This document shows, piece after piece, positions 34,293 to 43,984 of a stretch of DNA of 64,000 bases; position 1 is the first letter of the stretch, and each line of letters opens with the position of its first letter. Position numbers and translations under genes: made by a program. Below the pieces are notes generated by a model. That model did not search any database and was not told the DNA's origin. It worked only from the letters and a program-made list of their open reading frames with translations. Source of the stretch: Tepidanaerobacter acetatoxydans Re1 (lineage in GTDB: Bacteria; Bacillota; Thermosediminibacteria; Thermosediminibacterales; Tepidanaerobacteraceae); the NCBI RefSeq assembly GCF_000328765.2, contig NC_019954.2, positions 748,501-812,500 on the forward strand, given 5' to 3'.

Positions 34293-35303
34293 ATGAATAA
34301 CAAAGCGTTAATAGAAATTTTAAAGAGCCGAAAAAAGCCGGTCATAACAGTGTTTGGAGACTTTTGCATTGATAAGTATTTATACATAGATGGAGCTTTG
34401 GATGAGATTTCTCTAGAAACAGGACTTACAGCATACCAGGTAGTAAAAAAGAAAATTTACGCCGGTGCCGGAGGTACTATAGTAAACAACCTCTGCTCGT
34501 TGGGGGCAAAAGTATACTGTGTGGGTATATTGGGTGAAGACGGCGATGGATACGAGCTGGAAAAATGTCTCAAAGAGGTAGGTGCAGATACATCATTTAT
34601 GATTCATACGGAAAAGCGATATACCTGCGCATACGAAAAGCCTATACGCTTAGAAAAAGATTCTGAGCATGAAATGAATAGAATTGATATAAAAAATTTT
34701 TCTAAAACCCCTATGGCTCTTCAGGAAAAGCTAATTGAAAACATTAAAGCGGTTGCTGAATTAAGCGATGGAGTAATCATATGTGACCAGTTTGAAGAAG
34801 AAGATTTTGCGGCTGTAACTTCTCATATAAGAAAATTTTTGGGTAACCTGGCACGGATATATAGCAGTGTTGTGTTCTATGTAGATTCACGCAGATATAT
34901 AGATAGATTCAACAATTCTATTTTAAAATGCAATGAAAAGGAAATTTCTAAAATATTCGGCATAGATGCTCAGGTTATAGATGGAGATACGGCACTTAAG
35001 TATGCAGAGCTGCTCTATAAAAAAAAGCACATGCCTATATATGTGACTCTGGGAGAGTATGGCAGCGTCTTGTTTGACGGCAATTCCCATAAAATTCCAC
35101 CATTTCCTGTGAAAGGCCCCATAGATATTGTTGGTGCAGGAGATGCGTTCAATGCTGGAGCGGTATTTGCATTAACAAAAGGAGCTACTTATGAGGAAGC
35201 TGCTTATGTCGGCAGTGCGGCATCAAGCATAGTAATAAAGCAACTTAAGGTAACAGGAACTGCAAATCTAGAAGATATTATAATATTACTCAAAAATATG
35301 TAA
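34293..35303 (+). CDS. PfkB-family kinase resembling the HldE/RfaE kinase domain
   Basis: The 336-residue ribokinase-fold protein has VFGDFCIDKYLYIDG, AGAGGTIVNNLCSLGAKVYCVG (PfkB signature 1) and DIVGAGDAFNAGAVFAL (signature 2, catalytic Asp and anion hole). The opening and the 'DGYELEKCLKEVGAD' pattern resemble the heptose-7-P kinase half of HldE, but the adenylyltransferase half is absent. ATG at 34293 is preferred over 34281, which would leave no room for the GAGG site; both overlap or abut the preceding stop. It likely phosphorylates the sugar handled by the SIS-HAD protein. Confidence 0.8.
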   Translation: MNNKALIEILKSRKKPVITVFGDFCIDKYLYIDGALDEISLETGLTAYQVVKKKIYAGAGGTIVNNLCSLGAKVYCVGILGEDGDGYELEKCLKEVGADTSFMIHTEKRYTCAYEKPIRLEKDSEHEMNRIDIKNFSKTPMALQEKLIENIKAVAELSDGVIICDQFEEEDFAAVTSHIRKFLGNLARIYSSVVFYVDSRRYIDRFNNSILKCNEKEISKIFGIDAQVIDGDTALKYAELLYKKKHMPIYVTLGEYGSVLFDGNSHKIPPFPVKGPIDIVGAGDAFNAGAVFALTKGATYEEAAYVGSAASSIVIKQLKVTGTANLEDIIILLKNM

Positions 35304-35470
35304 TATCCATATATTGTTTTTATTATAAAAAAGCACACTACATATTGACAATGAAATTAAATAATGAAGATTTTTATACTAAAATCATATTTAATATACA
35401 TAATTAATCAAAACAGTAAGCAAAAAGCCGACTGCTATATCAGAGTCATCAAAACCTTTTATTGACTTTG

Positions 35471-35495
35471 GATAATAAGGCGAAAGCCTATTATC
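35471..35495 (+). other. GNRA-capped hairpin in the leader of the binding-protein gene
   Basis: GATAATAAGGC, a GAAA tetraloop and GCCTATTATC form a stem with one bulged A, about 34 bases before the start codon. It may protect the abundant binding-protein mRNA. No strong promoter was found in the 35304-35528 gap. Confidence 0.5.
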
Positions 35496-35528
35496 ATAAA
35501 AATAAAAACTCAAAAGGAGGATATTAAA

Positions 35529-36611
35529 ATGAGGAGATTTTTGTCTTTAATTCTTACTGTAGCCATGGTGGTTTTGTTGTTGGCCGGATGTGGTAGCAAT
35601 AATTCCGCAACTAGTCCGGAAGAACCTAAAGAACAGGCTGAAACGAAGTCGTTCAAAATCGGTGTTGTGATTCCTTCGGGAGACCACGGCTTTACTGGCG
35701 AGAGTGTTGCTCATGCCAAGATGGAAGCAGAGGCCTTAATGACGGAATATGATGGTCTTGAAATAGTGGTTAAGGATGGGCTTGAGGCTTCCGATCAGAT
35801 TACTTCAATAGAGAACCTTTTGGCAGGAGGCGATGTAGATCTGATTATGTTATGGCCTATGGAAGGTGAAGCCTTGAGAAGTGCTGCTCAGAGTATCATC
35901 GATTCTGGTGTTGAACTCGTAGTTTACGACCGTCTTATCAGCAACTTTGAGGGCTTAGTCGGCGAAATCATGGGCGATAATGTGGGTATTGGCAAAATGA
36001 TGGGCGAATATATTAACAAATACTATGCAGATATGGATTCAGTGCAGTATCTTCGCTTCGTAGGTGATAGTTCTACCGTTACCTCCCAGCGCAATGAAGG
36101 CATGGATGAAGTTATCGAACCCAAATTTAAACAGGTTGCAAACACCTTTGTGACCGATTGGTCTACAGAAACGGCCCAGGGTCAGATGGAAGACTGGCTC
36201 AATGCCCACACTGTTGAAGAAATAGAGGAGCTGGACCTTATAGTCACCCATGATGATGAAATCGTTGATGGCCTCATGAATGCACTTGAAGCATATTCAG
36301 GCCCGGCTAAAATCAATATAAAACTCATCACATCAGTAGGTGGTCGCGAAGACACTCTTGTAAAATTCGAAAACACCAAACTCCCCGTAAAATTCTGCAC
36401 ATTTTATTTTGCGCCGTCCTTTATCCGCGAAGCTTTACGGCTTTCAGTAGCACATCTTTATGGAGAAGAATACACAGGAGCCAACTTAGTAAACGGTCAG
36501 TATTTGATTCCATCTTTCTCTATCAGCAATGCAGGCGATGCTACATATGATTTTGAAGAGTACAGGAACAGTGATATCTACAAAGAAAGATATTCTATAG
36601 GGAAATTTTAA
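35529..36611 (+). CDS. Sugar ABC transporter substrate-binding lipoprotein
   Basis: The 360-residue protein has a lipoprotein signal (hydrophobic 5-18, lipobox LLAGCG) followed by a Ser/Asn/Glu-rich linker and a type-1 periplasmic-binding fold: FKIGVVIPSGDHGFTGESVAHAK, MLWPMEGEALRSAAQSIIDSG, VTHDDEIVDGLMNAL. It captures a sugar outside the membrane and delivers it to the permease encoded at 38.2 kb. The ligand is unknown; the fold is that of ribose/xylose/rhamnose-type binders. AAAGGAGG precedes the ATG. A hairpin separates it from the ATPase gene, usual where the binding protein must be made in excess. Confidence 0.9.
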   Translation: MRRFLSLILTVAMVVLLLAGCGSNNSATSPEEPKEQAETKSFKIGVVIPSGDHGFTGESVAHAKMEAEALMTEYDGLEIVVKDGLEASDQITSIENLLAGGDVDLIMLWPMEGEALRSAAQSIIDSGVELVVYDRLISNFEGLVGEIMGDNVGIGKMMGEYINKYYADMDSVQYLRFVGDSSTVTSQRNEGMDEVIEPKFKQVANTFVTDWSTETAQGQMEDWLNAHTVEEIEELDLIVTHDDEIVDGLMNALEAYSGPAKINIKLITSVGGREDTLVKFENTKLPVKFCTFYFAPSFIREALRLSVAHLYGEEYTGANLVNGQYLIPSFSISNAGDATYDFEEYRNSDIYKERYSIGKF

Positions 36612-36631
36612 TCATTATTTAGACACTGACT

Positions 36632-36667
36632 ATAAAAGCCGGTCGGCAAACCCTGGCCGGCTTTTAT
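36632..36667 (+). terminator. Intercistronic hairpin (partial terminator) after the binding-protein gene
   Basis: ATAAAAGCCGG (36632-36642) pairs with CCGGCTTTTAT (36657-36667). The T run is short, so it probably reduces read-through or protects the upstream mRNA without stopping transcription fully. Confidence 0.7.
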
Positions 36668-36695
36668 GATAATCATTGAAGGGAGCAAACATAAA

Positions 36696-38222
36696 ATGCT
36701 AGTTGAAATGAAGGGCATCGTTAAAGACTTCGGACCTGTGCGAGCTCTCGACCATGTAAACTTTACCGTGAGACCTGGAGAAATAGTCGGCCTTTTAGGT
36801 GAAAACGGTGCCGGCAAATCCACGCTCATGAATGTACTTGCAGGCAGTTATCCCCCGACTTCAGGAGAAATATTCATCAACGGCGAAAAGGTAAATATTG
36901 CTAATGCAAAGATTGCAAATCAGCATGGGATACGTCTCATACATCAAGAATTGAATTTATGCAATGACCTTAGGGTATTTGAGAATATGTTCCTTGCAAA
37001 TGAAATAACTAATAAGTTTGGGTTTTTGAACAAAAAAGAGATGATAAGTCGTTGCAATAAGGTTTTTGAGCGTATGAAGGTTAAGATCGACCCTAATTCG
37101 CCGGTGGAAAAGTTGCCTGCGGCCGATAAGCAGTTGGTGGAAATAGCCAAGGCTTTGCTGTTTAAGTGTGAGCTTATAATAATGGATGAACCTACAACTG
37201 CACTTTCCACAAATGAGATAGAAAATCTTTTCTCAATAATGCGCCAGCTTAGAGATAGCGGCGTCAGTTTCATATATATATCACATAAGATACCAGAGAT
37301 TTTTGAAATATGCGAAACATATTATGTCCTTCGCGATGGCAAGTTAGTGGCCGAAGGCAATTTAAAAGATATGGACGAAAACGGTATTACGGAGCTTATG
37401 ATAGGCCGCCAGTTGGCTGACGATGAATTTTCGAAGCGAATAAGCAGCTTTGGGGAAAAGATAGCACTCTCAGTGAAAAACTTGACTGGCGAAGGTTTTA
37501 GAAATATTAGCTTTGATTTACATGAAGGTGAGGTACTGGCCATAACCGGCCTACATGGGAGCGGCTGTGACGCTATAGCCGATGCCCTCTACGGTATAAT
37601 ACCGTATAAGGGTGAAATTATAGTTGACGGAATTCATTTAAAAGCAGGGACAAATATACGTGACTCCCTTTGCCATGGGATAGTAATGGTACCGAGAATG
37701 AGGAAGGAGCGGGGTATCCACAATGATCTTTCTATTTATGACAACATTTCAATGGGATACTTTAATACCAAGCATAAGAGATTTTTTATAAACTCCAAAA
37801 TCGAGAGCCAGCGTTTTTTGCGTCAAAAAAAGGCATTATCCATAAAAACAGAGCAACCCCAAAACCCTATTACCTCTCTTTCGGGTGGAAATCAACAAAA
37901 AGTTATCTTAGGCCGGTGGCTGGAAACCGATGCAAAAATAATGCTTTTTGACAATCCGACTCAAGGTATAGACGTAGGCACTAAGTTTGAAATATACCGC
38001 CTCATACTAGATTTGGCTCGAGCAGGAAAGGCCATCATCATATTCAGCCAGGAGTTCCCTGAAATCTATAAGGTAGCAGATTCCTGTATTGTGCTCTACA
38101 AGGGCGAAATTAATGCCATTTTAAATCGTCATGAGATGACCGAGAAAAATGTAATGTACTATTCTACCGGTGCAAATTTGGAGGGTGAAAGATATGCTCA
38201 AAACTATAAAAAACATGTCTAA
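36696..38222 (+). CDS. Sugar ABC transporter ATP-binding protein (RbsA/MglA type)
   Basis: The 508-residue protein has two ABC domains. The first has Walker [10 protein letters not shown] and Walker B LIIMDEPTTAL, with a weak signature (LPAADKQLV). The second has a worn Walker A (GLHGSGCDA) but a good signature LSGGNQQKVILGR. This uneven pair is typical of RbsA/MglA ATPases that drive monosaccharide import. ATG at 36696 follows GAAGGGAG; the frame also opens at 36666, inside the hairpin. Its end overlaps the permease gene by 29 bases. Confidence 0.94.
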   Translation: MLVEMKGIVKDFGPVRALDHVNFTVRPGEIVGLLGENGAGKSTLMNVLAGSYPPTSGEIFINGEKVNIANAKIANQHGIRLIHQELNLCNDLRVFENMFLANEITNKFGFLNKKEMISRCNKVFERMKVKIDPNSPVEKLPAADKQLVEIAKALLFKCELIIMDEPTTALSTNEIENLFSIMRQLRDSGVSFIYISHKIPEIFEICETYYVLRDGKLVAEGNLKDMDENGITELMIGRQLADDEFSKRISSFGEKIALSVKNLTGEGFRNISFDLHEGEVLAITGLHGSGCDAIADALYGIIPYKGEIIVDGIHLKAGTNIRDSLCHGIVMVPRMRKERGIHNDLSIYDNISMGYFNTKHKRFFINSKIESQRFLRQKKALSIKTEQPQNPITSLSGGNQQKVILGRWLETDAKIMLFDNPTQGIDVGTKFEIYRLILDLARAGKAIIIFSQEFPEIYKVADSCIVLYKGEINAILNRHEMTEKNVMYYSTGANLEGERYAQNYKKHV

Positions 38223-39207
38223 TAAAACTAAATATCCAAAAGATCTATATAAAATGCTGATTACGGAATACAGCTTTATTCTTTCTTTTATACTGCTGGT
38301 GATAATCGCTGCAAGCGTCAACAAGAATTTCTTTACATGGACGAACATATCCAACATATTTGTACAGAGCTCTATGGTGGGCCTTATTGCTATGGGCATG
38401 AGCATGGTAATATCTGCAGGCCTTATAGATATATCTGTAGGATCACAGGTGGCCTTCATCGGCAGTTTTGGCATACTTGTACTTAATAACACCGGAAGTA
38501 TTTTTATTATGCTTCTCTTCTGTATCGTAGTAGGTTTTATCTTAGGAGGACTAAACGGTCTCATGGTTACAAAGGGCGGAATTCCTGCCATGATAGCAAC
38601 CATGGCCATGCAAAGCGCATGCCGCTCCATTATTAATCATTTTGGCTCTGGCGGCCCGTTTACGGTAAATAAAGAATATTATGAGAGCTTGCGAATGTTG
38701 GCCGTCGGTGGGATTTACATAACACCGAAATTTAAAATTCCATACCTGATGATAATTTTCTGCGCTGCAGGTATCATATTCGATATCATTATGAAACATA
38801 CCAAGTTCGGCAAGTATATCTATGCTGTGGGCAGCAATGAGACTTCCGCTCGACTTTCGGGCATTAATGTAGACTTGGTAAAGGCCTGTACCTTTATTGT
38901 AACAGGTATTATGTGCGGCATTACTTCTCTAATTTATGCTTCTCGTACTACGGCTGTGGCGGCAGCATCTGCAGCTACAGGATTTGAAATGGATGCCATT
39001 GCCGCAGTGGCAATAGGCGGTACATCCATGAGCGGCGGTAAAGGCAAAATTATTGGGACATTCATCGGTGTCCTCATGTTTAAAATGATAAGCAACATAC
39101 TTACGGCTGCGGATGTTTCTACTTACTTAAATGGTGCCATAAGTGCCGCAATTATAGTAATTGCAGTTCTAATGCAGAAACTACAGAACAGCAAAAAGTC
39201 CAGTTAA
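38194..39207 (+). CDS. Sugar ABC transporter permease (RbsC type)
   Basis: The 337-residue membrane protein has about eight to ten hydrophobic segments and the ribose/galactose permease blocks NIFVQSSMVGLIAMGMSMVI, DISVGSQVAF and AIAAVAIGGTSMSGGKG near the C-terminus. ATG at 38194 follows GGAGGGTGA and lies inside the end of the ATPase gene. One permease gene is present, so the channel is probably a homodimer. It is followed after 120 bases by the dehydrogenase gene. Confidence 0.93.
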   Translation: MLKTIKNMSNKTKYPKDLYKMLITEYSFILSFILLVIIAASVNKNFFTWTNISNIFVQSSMVGLIAMGMSMVISAGLIDISVGSQVAFIGSFGILVLNNTGSIFIMLLFCIVVGFILGGLNGLMVTKGGIPAMIATMAMQSACRSIINHFGSGGPFTVNKEYYESLRMLAVGGIYITPKFKIPYLMIIFCAAGIIFDIIMKHTKFGKYIYAVGSNETSARLSGINVDLVKACTFIVTGIMCGITSLIYASRTTAVAAASAATGFEMDAIAAVAIGGTSMSGGKGKIIGTFIGVLMFKMISNILTAADVSTYLNGAISAAIIVIAVLMQKLQNSKKSS

Positions 39208-39327
39208 TATTACCACTTAAAAAACAACTTGTAATTATGAATCAAGCAAACCTTATAAAAAATTTACAAGCAGGTTCATAGGTTTACCTGTTTAAAAGCC
39301 TAAATATATTATATAAGGAGAAATCTT

Positions 39328-40368
39328 ATGCTAAAAATAGGTATTATAGGTTGCGGCAAAATCACTGAAGTTCGTCATGCGCCTGAATATTCAGAAAACC
39401 CTAACTGTCAGATTGTCGGCTTTTTTGATATGGTGCCGGAAAAGGCTCAGGCTATGGCTGAAAAGTATGGCGGCAGAGCTTTTGACTCTCTAGAATCTCT
39501 ATTGGCTTCAGATTTGGATGCAGTGAGTGTATGCACTGCAAATATATATCATGCACCTATTTCTATTCTTGCCCTCAGGGCAGGGAAACATGTTCTATGC
39601 GAAAAACCCATGGCCACTACACGGCAAGATTGTGAAGCCATGGTAGAAGAGGCCCAAAAATCCGGGAAGTTTCTCATGATAGGATTAAATCAACGGCTGG
39701 CAAAGGCCCATATGAAGGCACAAGAGATACTCCAGAGCGGTGAGATGGGCAGGGTAATTACATTCGAGACTAAGTTTTGTCATCCGGGTCCGGAGGGCTG
39801 GACAGGCAGTAAGGATTCATGGTTTCTCGACAAGCGCATAGCATCTTTCGGCGCTCTTGCAGACCTTGGCGTGCACAAGACAGACCTTATATATTACATA
39901 ACGGGTCAGAAGATAGTCAAAACCTCGGCTGTTGTTACAACTTTGGACAAAAAGCTCCCTGATGGTAAACCTATATCTGTGGATGATAACGCTTTTTGTA
40001 TTTATACTCTTGAGAGCGGCGCCGTTGGGACTATGCATGTGAGCTGGACCAATTACGGCGTTGAAGATAACTCGACAAAGCTTTACTGCACAGATGGAGT
40101 TATCCGCTTATATGATGATCCGAAGTATTCCCTCATTATCGAGAAAAGGAATGGAGATGTTACACCATATCAATTGGACTTTCTTACATCCAACAAAGAG
40201 CAGACCAGCGGTGGGCGAACATCCACAGGGGTAATAGATGCTTTTGTAAACAGTATTATTACGAATACCCCTTCTGCCTTAAGCGGTGAGAGCGCAATCC
40301 ATGCCATGAATGTAATTTTTGCAAATGAGGAGTCGGCAAAGCTTGGCAAGACTATAGATGTAAAGTGA
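39328..40368 (+). CDS. Gfo/Idh/MocA-family NAD(P)-dependent oxidoreductase
   Basis: The 346-residue protein opens LKIGIIGCGKITEVRHAPEY, a Rossmann dinucleotide site, and has the family's VCTANIYHAPISILALRAGKHVLCEKPMA motif region with the catalytic-type Lys of EKP. A C-terminal alpha/beta substrate domain contains DLGVHKTDLIYY. Members oxidise or reduce sugars, inositols or amino sugars. In this operon it probably oxidises a hydroxyl of the imported sugar or its glycoside. AAGGAG precedes the ATG. The cofactor preference and substrate are unknown. Confidence 0.9.
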   Translation: MLKIGIIGCGKITEVRHAPEYSENPNCQIVGFFDMVPEKAQAMAEKYGGRAFDSLESLLASDLDAVSVCTANIYHAPISILALRAGKHVLCEKPMATTRQDCEAMVEEAQKSGKFLMIGLNQRLAKAHMKAQEILQSGEMGRVITFETKFCHPGPEGWTGSKDSWFLDKRIASFGALADLGVHKTDLIYYITGQKIVKTSAVVTTLDKKLPDGKPISVDDNAFCIYTLESGAVGTMHVSWTNYGVEDNSTKLYCTDGVIRLYDDPKYSLIIEKRNGDVTPYQLDFLTSNKEQTSGGRTSTGVIDAFVNSIITNTPSALSGESAIHAMNVIFANEESAKLGKTIDVK

Positions 40369-40383
40369 GAAAGGAGCAATATT

Positions 40384-41373
40384 ATGAAAAGACCAATCAC
40401 AATAACTACCGGACAGTTTGGCGATATGCCATTGGATGAACTTTGCAAAATGGTAAGTTCTATAGGCTATGAAGGCATAGAAGTTGCTTGTCATTCACAC
40501 CTGGATGTCCATAAAGTTATCCGGGAGGATTCATATGTGTCAGATTTTAAAGCTACCCTGTCAAAGTATAACCTTAAAGTTTGGGCATTAGGAGCTCATC
40601 TCATTGGACAATGTGTTGGCGACAACTGGGATCCGAGACTGGATAACTTTGCACCTAGCGACTTATCAGGGAAGCCTGATGAAATCCGTGCATGGGCAAT
40701 AGAAGAGATGAAAACTGTTGCAAGGGCAGCAGAGAAACTAGGCATACATATCGTTACTTGTTTTTTAGGTTCTCCTATCTGGCCGTATTGGTATTCCTTC
40801 CCTCAGACTCCCCAGACGATGGTGGAAGAGGGCTTTTGGAAAATCAAAGAACTGTGGACCCCAATATTTGACGTATTTGACCAGTGTAATGTTAAATTCG
40901 CTTTAGAGGTGCACCCCACTGAAATTGCCTTTGACTACTATACCACCGAAAAACTATTCAAGACCTTTGACTATCGCCCCACCTTGGGACTTAACTTCGA
41001 TCCGTCTCATCTGGTATGGCAGGGTATAGATCCTTGTATCTTCATAAGAGATTTTGCTGATAGGATATATCACGTTCACATGAAGGATGTAAAAGTAAAG
41101 TTAGACGGGAAGGCAGGAATATTGGGCAGTCACATTGAATTTGGCGATACTCGAAGGGGCTGGAACTTTGTATCCCTAGGTCATGGTAATGTTGACTTTG
41201 ATGGTATTATCCGAGAATTAAACCAAATAGGTTACCATGGTCCACTTTCGGTTGAATGGGAAGACAGTGGCATGGAGCGGACCTTTGGTGCCAGAGAAGC
41301 CTTTGAGTTTACAAAAAAAATAAACTTCGAACCATCGGAAGTAAGTTTTGATTCGGCTCTTAAGTTAGACTAA
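40384..41373 (+). CDS. TIM-barrel sugar isomerase/epimerase (AP-endonuclease-2 family)
   Basis: The 329-residue protein is a xylose-isomerase-like TIM barrel: SIGYEGIEVACHSHLDVHKV, FALEVHPTEIAFDY, LNFDPSHLVWQGID, HVHMKDVK and LSVEWEDSGME provide metal-binding Glu, His and Asp residues in the family order. Such enzymes pair with Gfo/Idh dehydrogenases to epimerise or isomerise keto sugars. It follows the dehydrogenase by 15 bases (AAGGAGC ribosome site). The substrate is not known. Confidence 0.88.
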   Translation: MKRPITITTGQFGDMPLDELCKMVSSIGYEGIEVACHSHLDVHKVIREDSYVSDFKATLSKYNLKVWALGAHLIGQCVGDNWDPRLDNFAPSDLSGKPDEIRAWAIEEMKTVARAAEKLGIHIVTCFLGSPIWPYWYSFPQTPQTMVEEGFWKIKELWTPIFDVFDQCNVKFALEVHPTEIAFDYYTTEKLFKTFDYRPTLGLNFDPSHLVWQGIDPCIFIRDFADRIYHVHMKDVKVKLDGKAGILGSHIEFGDTRRGWNFVSLGHGNVDFDGIIRELNQIGYHGPLSVEWEDSGMERTFGAREAFEFTKKINFEPSEVSFDSALKLD

Positions 41374-41482
41374 GATTTTATTTTTGCATGTCATCAAATC
41401 TTGTTCCATACCTATCGATGATAATCAACCCAGAGAAATATTTATAGGTTTTGTGAACATTATTCGTATTGGGGGATTTAGC

Positions 41483-42436
41483 ATGACAAAGCCTGCGGTA
41501 CTGGCAATAGACATCGGTGGATCAAAATACATAGTTGGTCTTGTAAGTGAAAAAGGCGAAATATATGCGAAAAAACGCTATACATGTTTTGAAAAAACAG
41601 GGAATGAACTGGTGACATCAATTATTGCCGCCGCGCAAGAACTTTTAGAGAAAAACGAGAATTACACTCCAAAAGTAATTGGAGTCACCATCCCGGGCTT
41701 GGCAGACCCTAAAAGAGGATATTGGATTGAGGCTTCTTTTTCCGGAATAAGGGACATACCTCTAGGTTCTATACTCAGCAGGCAATTTGGAATACCCGCG
41801 TATGCAGACAACGACGGACAAGCATGTGCCTTGGCAGAACGGCTTTTTGGGGTTTGCCAAAATGTATCAGATTTTTTATATCTTACGGTTTCTAATGGTG
41901 TCGGAGGGGGTATATTCTTAAAAGATAGAATATACTACGGAGCTACGGGCTGTGCCGGGGAGATGGGCCATGTGACCGTAGTTGAGCATGGGCGCCGGTG
42001 CAAATGTGGCAAGCGAGGGTGTCTTGAGATGTATGCTGCAGGTGGCGGAATAGTGAAAAATTACATTGAACTTGGTGGAAACCGGTTAATTCATGGCAAA
42101 ATCACAGATGCAAGAACCATTGCAGCTCTTGCAGAAGAAGGAGACCTTATTGCACTGGAGACATTCAGATTAGAAGGTTATTACCTGGGTAAAGCCATAG
42201 CTGGAGCTTGCAACCTATTAAACCCCGCAATGATAGTAATCGGTGGAGGTGTATCCCTGTCGTTTCCTCTTTTTGAAAAAACACTATGGGAATACATACG
42301 GCGCTCCATATACTTGAGAGCAAATGAGGACTTAAAAATTAAGGCATCTCCTTTTGGCAATGATGGCGGCTTGATGGGGGCGACTGCGGTTGCCCTTTGC
42401 GGATTAAATAAAATGTATGGATGGGGAGAGCTATGA
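41483..42436 (+). CDS. ROK-family sugar kinase
   Basis: The 317-residue protein starts MTKPAVLAIDIGGSKYIVG (phosphate loop). It contains the zinc motif CKCGKRGCLE, the ROK signature block GATGCAGEMGHVTV with the EMGH pattern, and VIGGGVSLSF. There is no N-terminal HTH, so it is a kinase and not a ROK repressor; glucose or a glucose-like hexose is the usual substrate. ATG at 41483 follows GGGGGAT. It ends the LacI-controlled operon, with a terminator just after. Confidence 0.9.
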   Translation: MTKPAVLAIDIGGSKYIVGLVSEKGEIYAKKRYTCFEKTGNELVTSIIAAAQELLEKNENYTPKVIGVTIPGLADPKRGYWIEASFSGIRDIPLGSILSRQFGIPAYADNDGQACALAERLFGVCQNVSDFLYLTVSNGVGGGIFLKDRIYYGATGCAGEMGHVTVVEHGRRCKCGKRGCLEMYAAGGGIVKNYIELGGNRLIHGKITDARTIAALAEEGDLIALETFRLEGYYLGKAIAGACNLLNPAMIVIGGGVSLSFPLFEKTLWEYIRRSIYLRANEDLKIKASPFGNDGGLMGATAVALCGLNKMYGWGEL

Positions 42437-42443
42437 TACTAAC

Positions 42444-42480
42444 AAAAAGTTAAGATATGAATATACACTTAACTTTTTAC
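42444..42480 (+). terminator. Intrinsic terminator ending the first sugar operon
   Basis: AAAAAGTTAAG (42444-42454) pairs with CTTAACTTTTT (42468-42478). The T run is part of the 3' arm. Confidence 0.78.
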
Positions 42481-42534
42481 ACCAAGACTAAGAAAAGCCT
42501 GAACCTGGCAATTTAATCTAGTTTAAAATATTGG

Positions 42535-42562
42535 TTGCATTTTTGATATTATATTATATAAT
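42535..42562 (+). promoter_or_regulatory. Probable sigma-A promoter of paaK
   Basis: TTGCAT (42535-42540) and TATAAT (42557-42562) are 16 bases apart, about 90 bases before the gene. Confidence 0.65.
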
Positions 42563-42649
42563 TTTACTTAACTATTAAAATCTAGTATCGCAGATAGTTA
42601 GTATGAATATTACATTCTAAAGCAAAATTTCAAGTTAGGGGGGACGCTT

Positions 42650-43948
42650 ATGCACTGGAATAAAGCAAGAGAATGTATGAGTAGAGACCAGCTCCGTTCA
42701 TATCAGTTTGAAAAGCTAAAAGAAACCATAGACAGAGTTTATCACAATGTAGAAAGTTACAGGCAAAAGATGCAGGAAAGAGGAATAATCCCTGAAGACA
42801 TCAATAGCCTTGAAGATTTGAAGCTGCTGCCGTTTACCACTAAGCAGGATTTAAGAGATAATTATCCTTACAATATGTTTGCTGTGCCTCTTGAAGAAAT
42901 TATCAGAATTCATGCTTCTTCGGGCACAACCGGAAAGCCGACAGTAGTTGGATACACCCGCAGGGATATAGCCAACTGGGCTGAGTTAATAGCAAGATGT
43001 CTTACGATGGGTGGCGGAAAGCGGGAATCCGTAGTCCAGATTTCATACGGCTATGGCCTTTTTACAGGCGGATTGGGTTTCCACTATGGTGCGGAAAAAC
43101 TGGGTGCGGTAGTAGTTCCTACCTCTGGTGGCAATACCCGCCGTCAGGTGATGCTGATGAAGGATTTAAAAACCGAAATCCTTGCATGCACTCCTTCTTA
43201 TGCTCTGTGTATTGCTGAAACCCTGGAAGAAATGGGAATAAAGCACGAGGAGTTAAACCTAAAGGCCGGAATATTTGGAGCAGAACCATGGTCGGATAAT
43301 ATGCGCAAAGAATTGGAATCAAAGCTTGGGCTTAAGGCATTGGATATTTATGGATTAAGCGAAGTAATCGGTCCGGGTGTAGCCTGCGAATGCATGGAGC
43401 AGCAAGGCCTTCATATATTTGAGGACTTCTTTATTCCTGAAATCATAGATCCGAATACAGAAGAACCTCTGCCCGAGGGTGAAAGGGGCGAGCTGGTAAT
43501 TACAACCATTGATAAGGAAGGCTTGCCTGTTATCAGATATAAGACGAGAGATATTACGTCCATTTCCTACGAGCCGTGTTCCTGCGGCAGGACTCATGCC
43601 AGAATTGAAAAACTCTTAGGCAGAACGGATGATATGCTCATTATCAGAGGAGTCAATGTGTTCCCGTCGCAAATTGAAAGTGCCTTGATGACTGCCGGCG
43701 ATGCGGAGCCTCACTACTTAATTATTGTAGACCGCAAAGACAACCTTGATTCTATGGAAGTTTTGGTAGAGGTTTCAGAAAAATTGTTTGCTGATGAAGT
43801 CAGGAAACTGGAAGAGGTTCGAAGAAAAATCATTTCGTCAATTTACACAACTCTGGGAATCAATGTTAACGTAAAACTGGTTGAACCACATACCATTGAA
43901 CGAACCGAAGGCAAGTCAAAACGGGTTATTGATAAAAGAAAGCTGTAA
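42650..43948 (+). CDS. paaK: Phenylacetate-CoA ligase family enzyme
   Basis: The 432-residue AMP-forming ligase has the P-loop [37 protein letters not shown], and [20 protein letters not shown]. It activates an aryl acid with ATP and CoA. In anaerobes without a phenylacetate pathway, PaaK with an ACT protein often accompanies aromatic amino-acid fermentation through indolepyruvate:ferredoxin oxidoreductase, giving ATP in reverse. No such oxidoreductase is in the window. AGGGGGGAC precedes the ATG and the ACT gene follows 36 bases later. Confidence 0.92.
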   Translation: MHWNKARECMSRDQLRSYQFEKLKETIDRVYHNVESYRQKMQERGIIPEDINSLEDLKLLPFTTKQDLRDNYPYNMFAVPLEEIIRIHASSGTTGKPTVVGYTRRDIANWAELIARCLTMGGGKRESVVQISYGYGLFTGGLGFHYGAEKLGAVVVPTSGGNTRRQVMLMKDLKTEILACTPSYALCIAETLEEMGIKHEELNLKAGIFGAEPWSDNMRKELESKLGLKALDIYGLSEVIGPGVACECMEQQGLHIFEDFFIPEIIDPNTEEPLPEGERGELVITTIDKEGLPVIRYKTRDITSISYEPCSCGRTHARIEKLLGRTDDMLIIRGVNVFPSQIESALMTAGDAEPHYLIIVDRKDNLDSMEVLVEVSEKLFADEVRKLEEVRRKIISSIYTTLGINVNVKLVEPHTIERTEGKSKRVIDKRKL

Positions 43949-43984
43949 GAGGTTTATTCCAAGCAAAATGAACGGAGGGGTTTT

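Noticed and set aside
35345-35380. Promoter TTGACA...TATACT before the sugar-binding-protein gene
   Set aside because: The spacing is 24 bases, too long for sigma-A.
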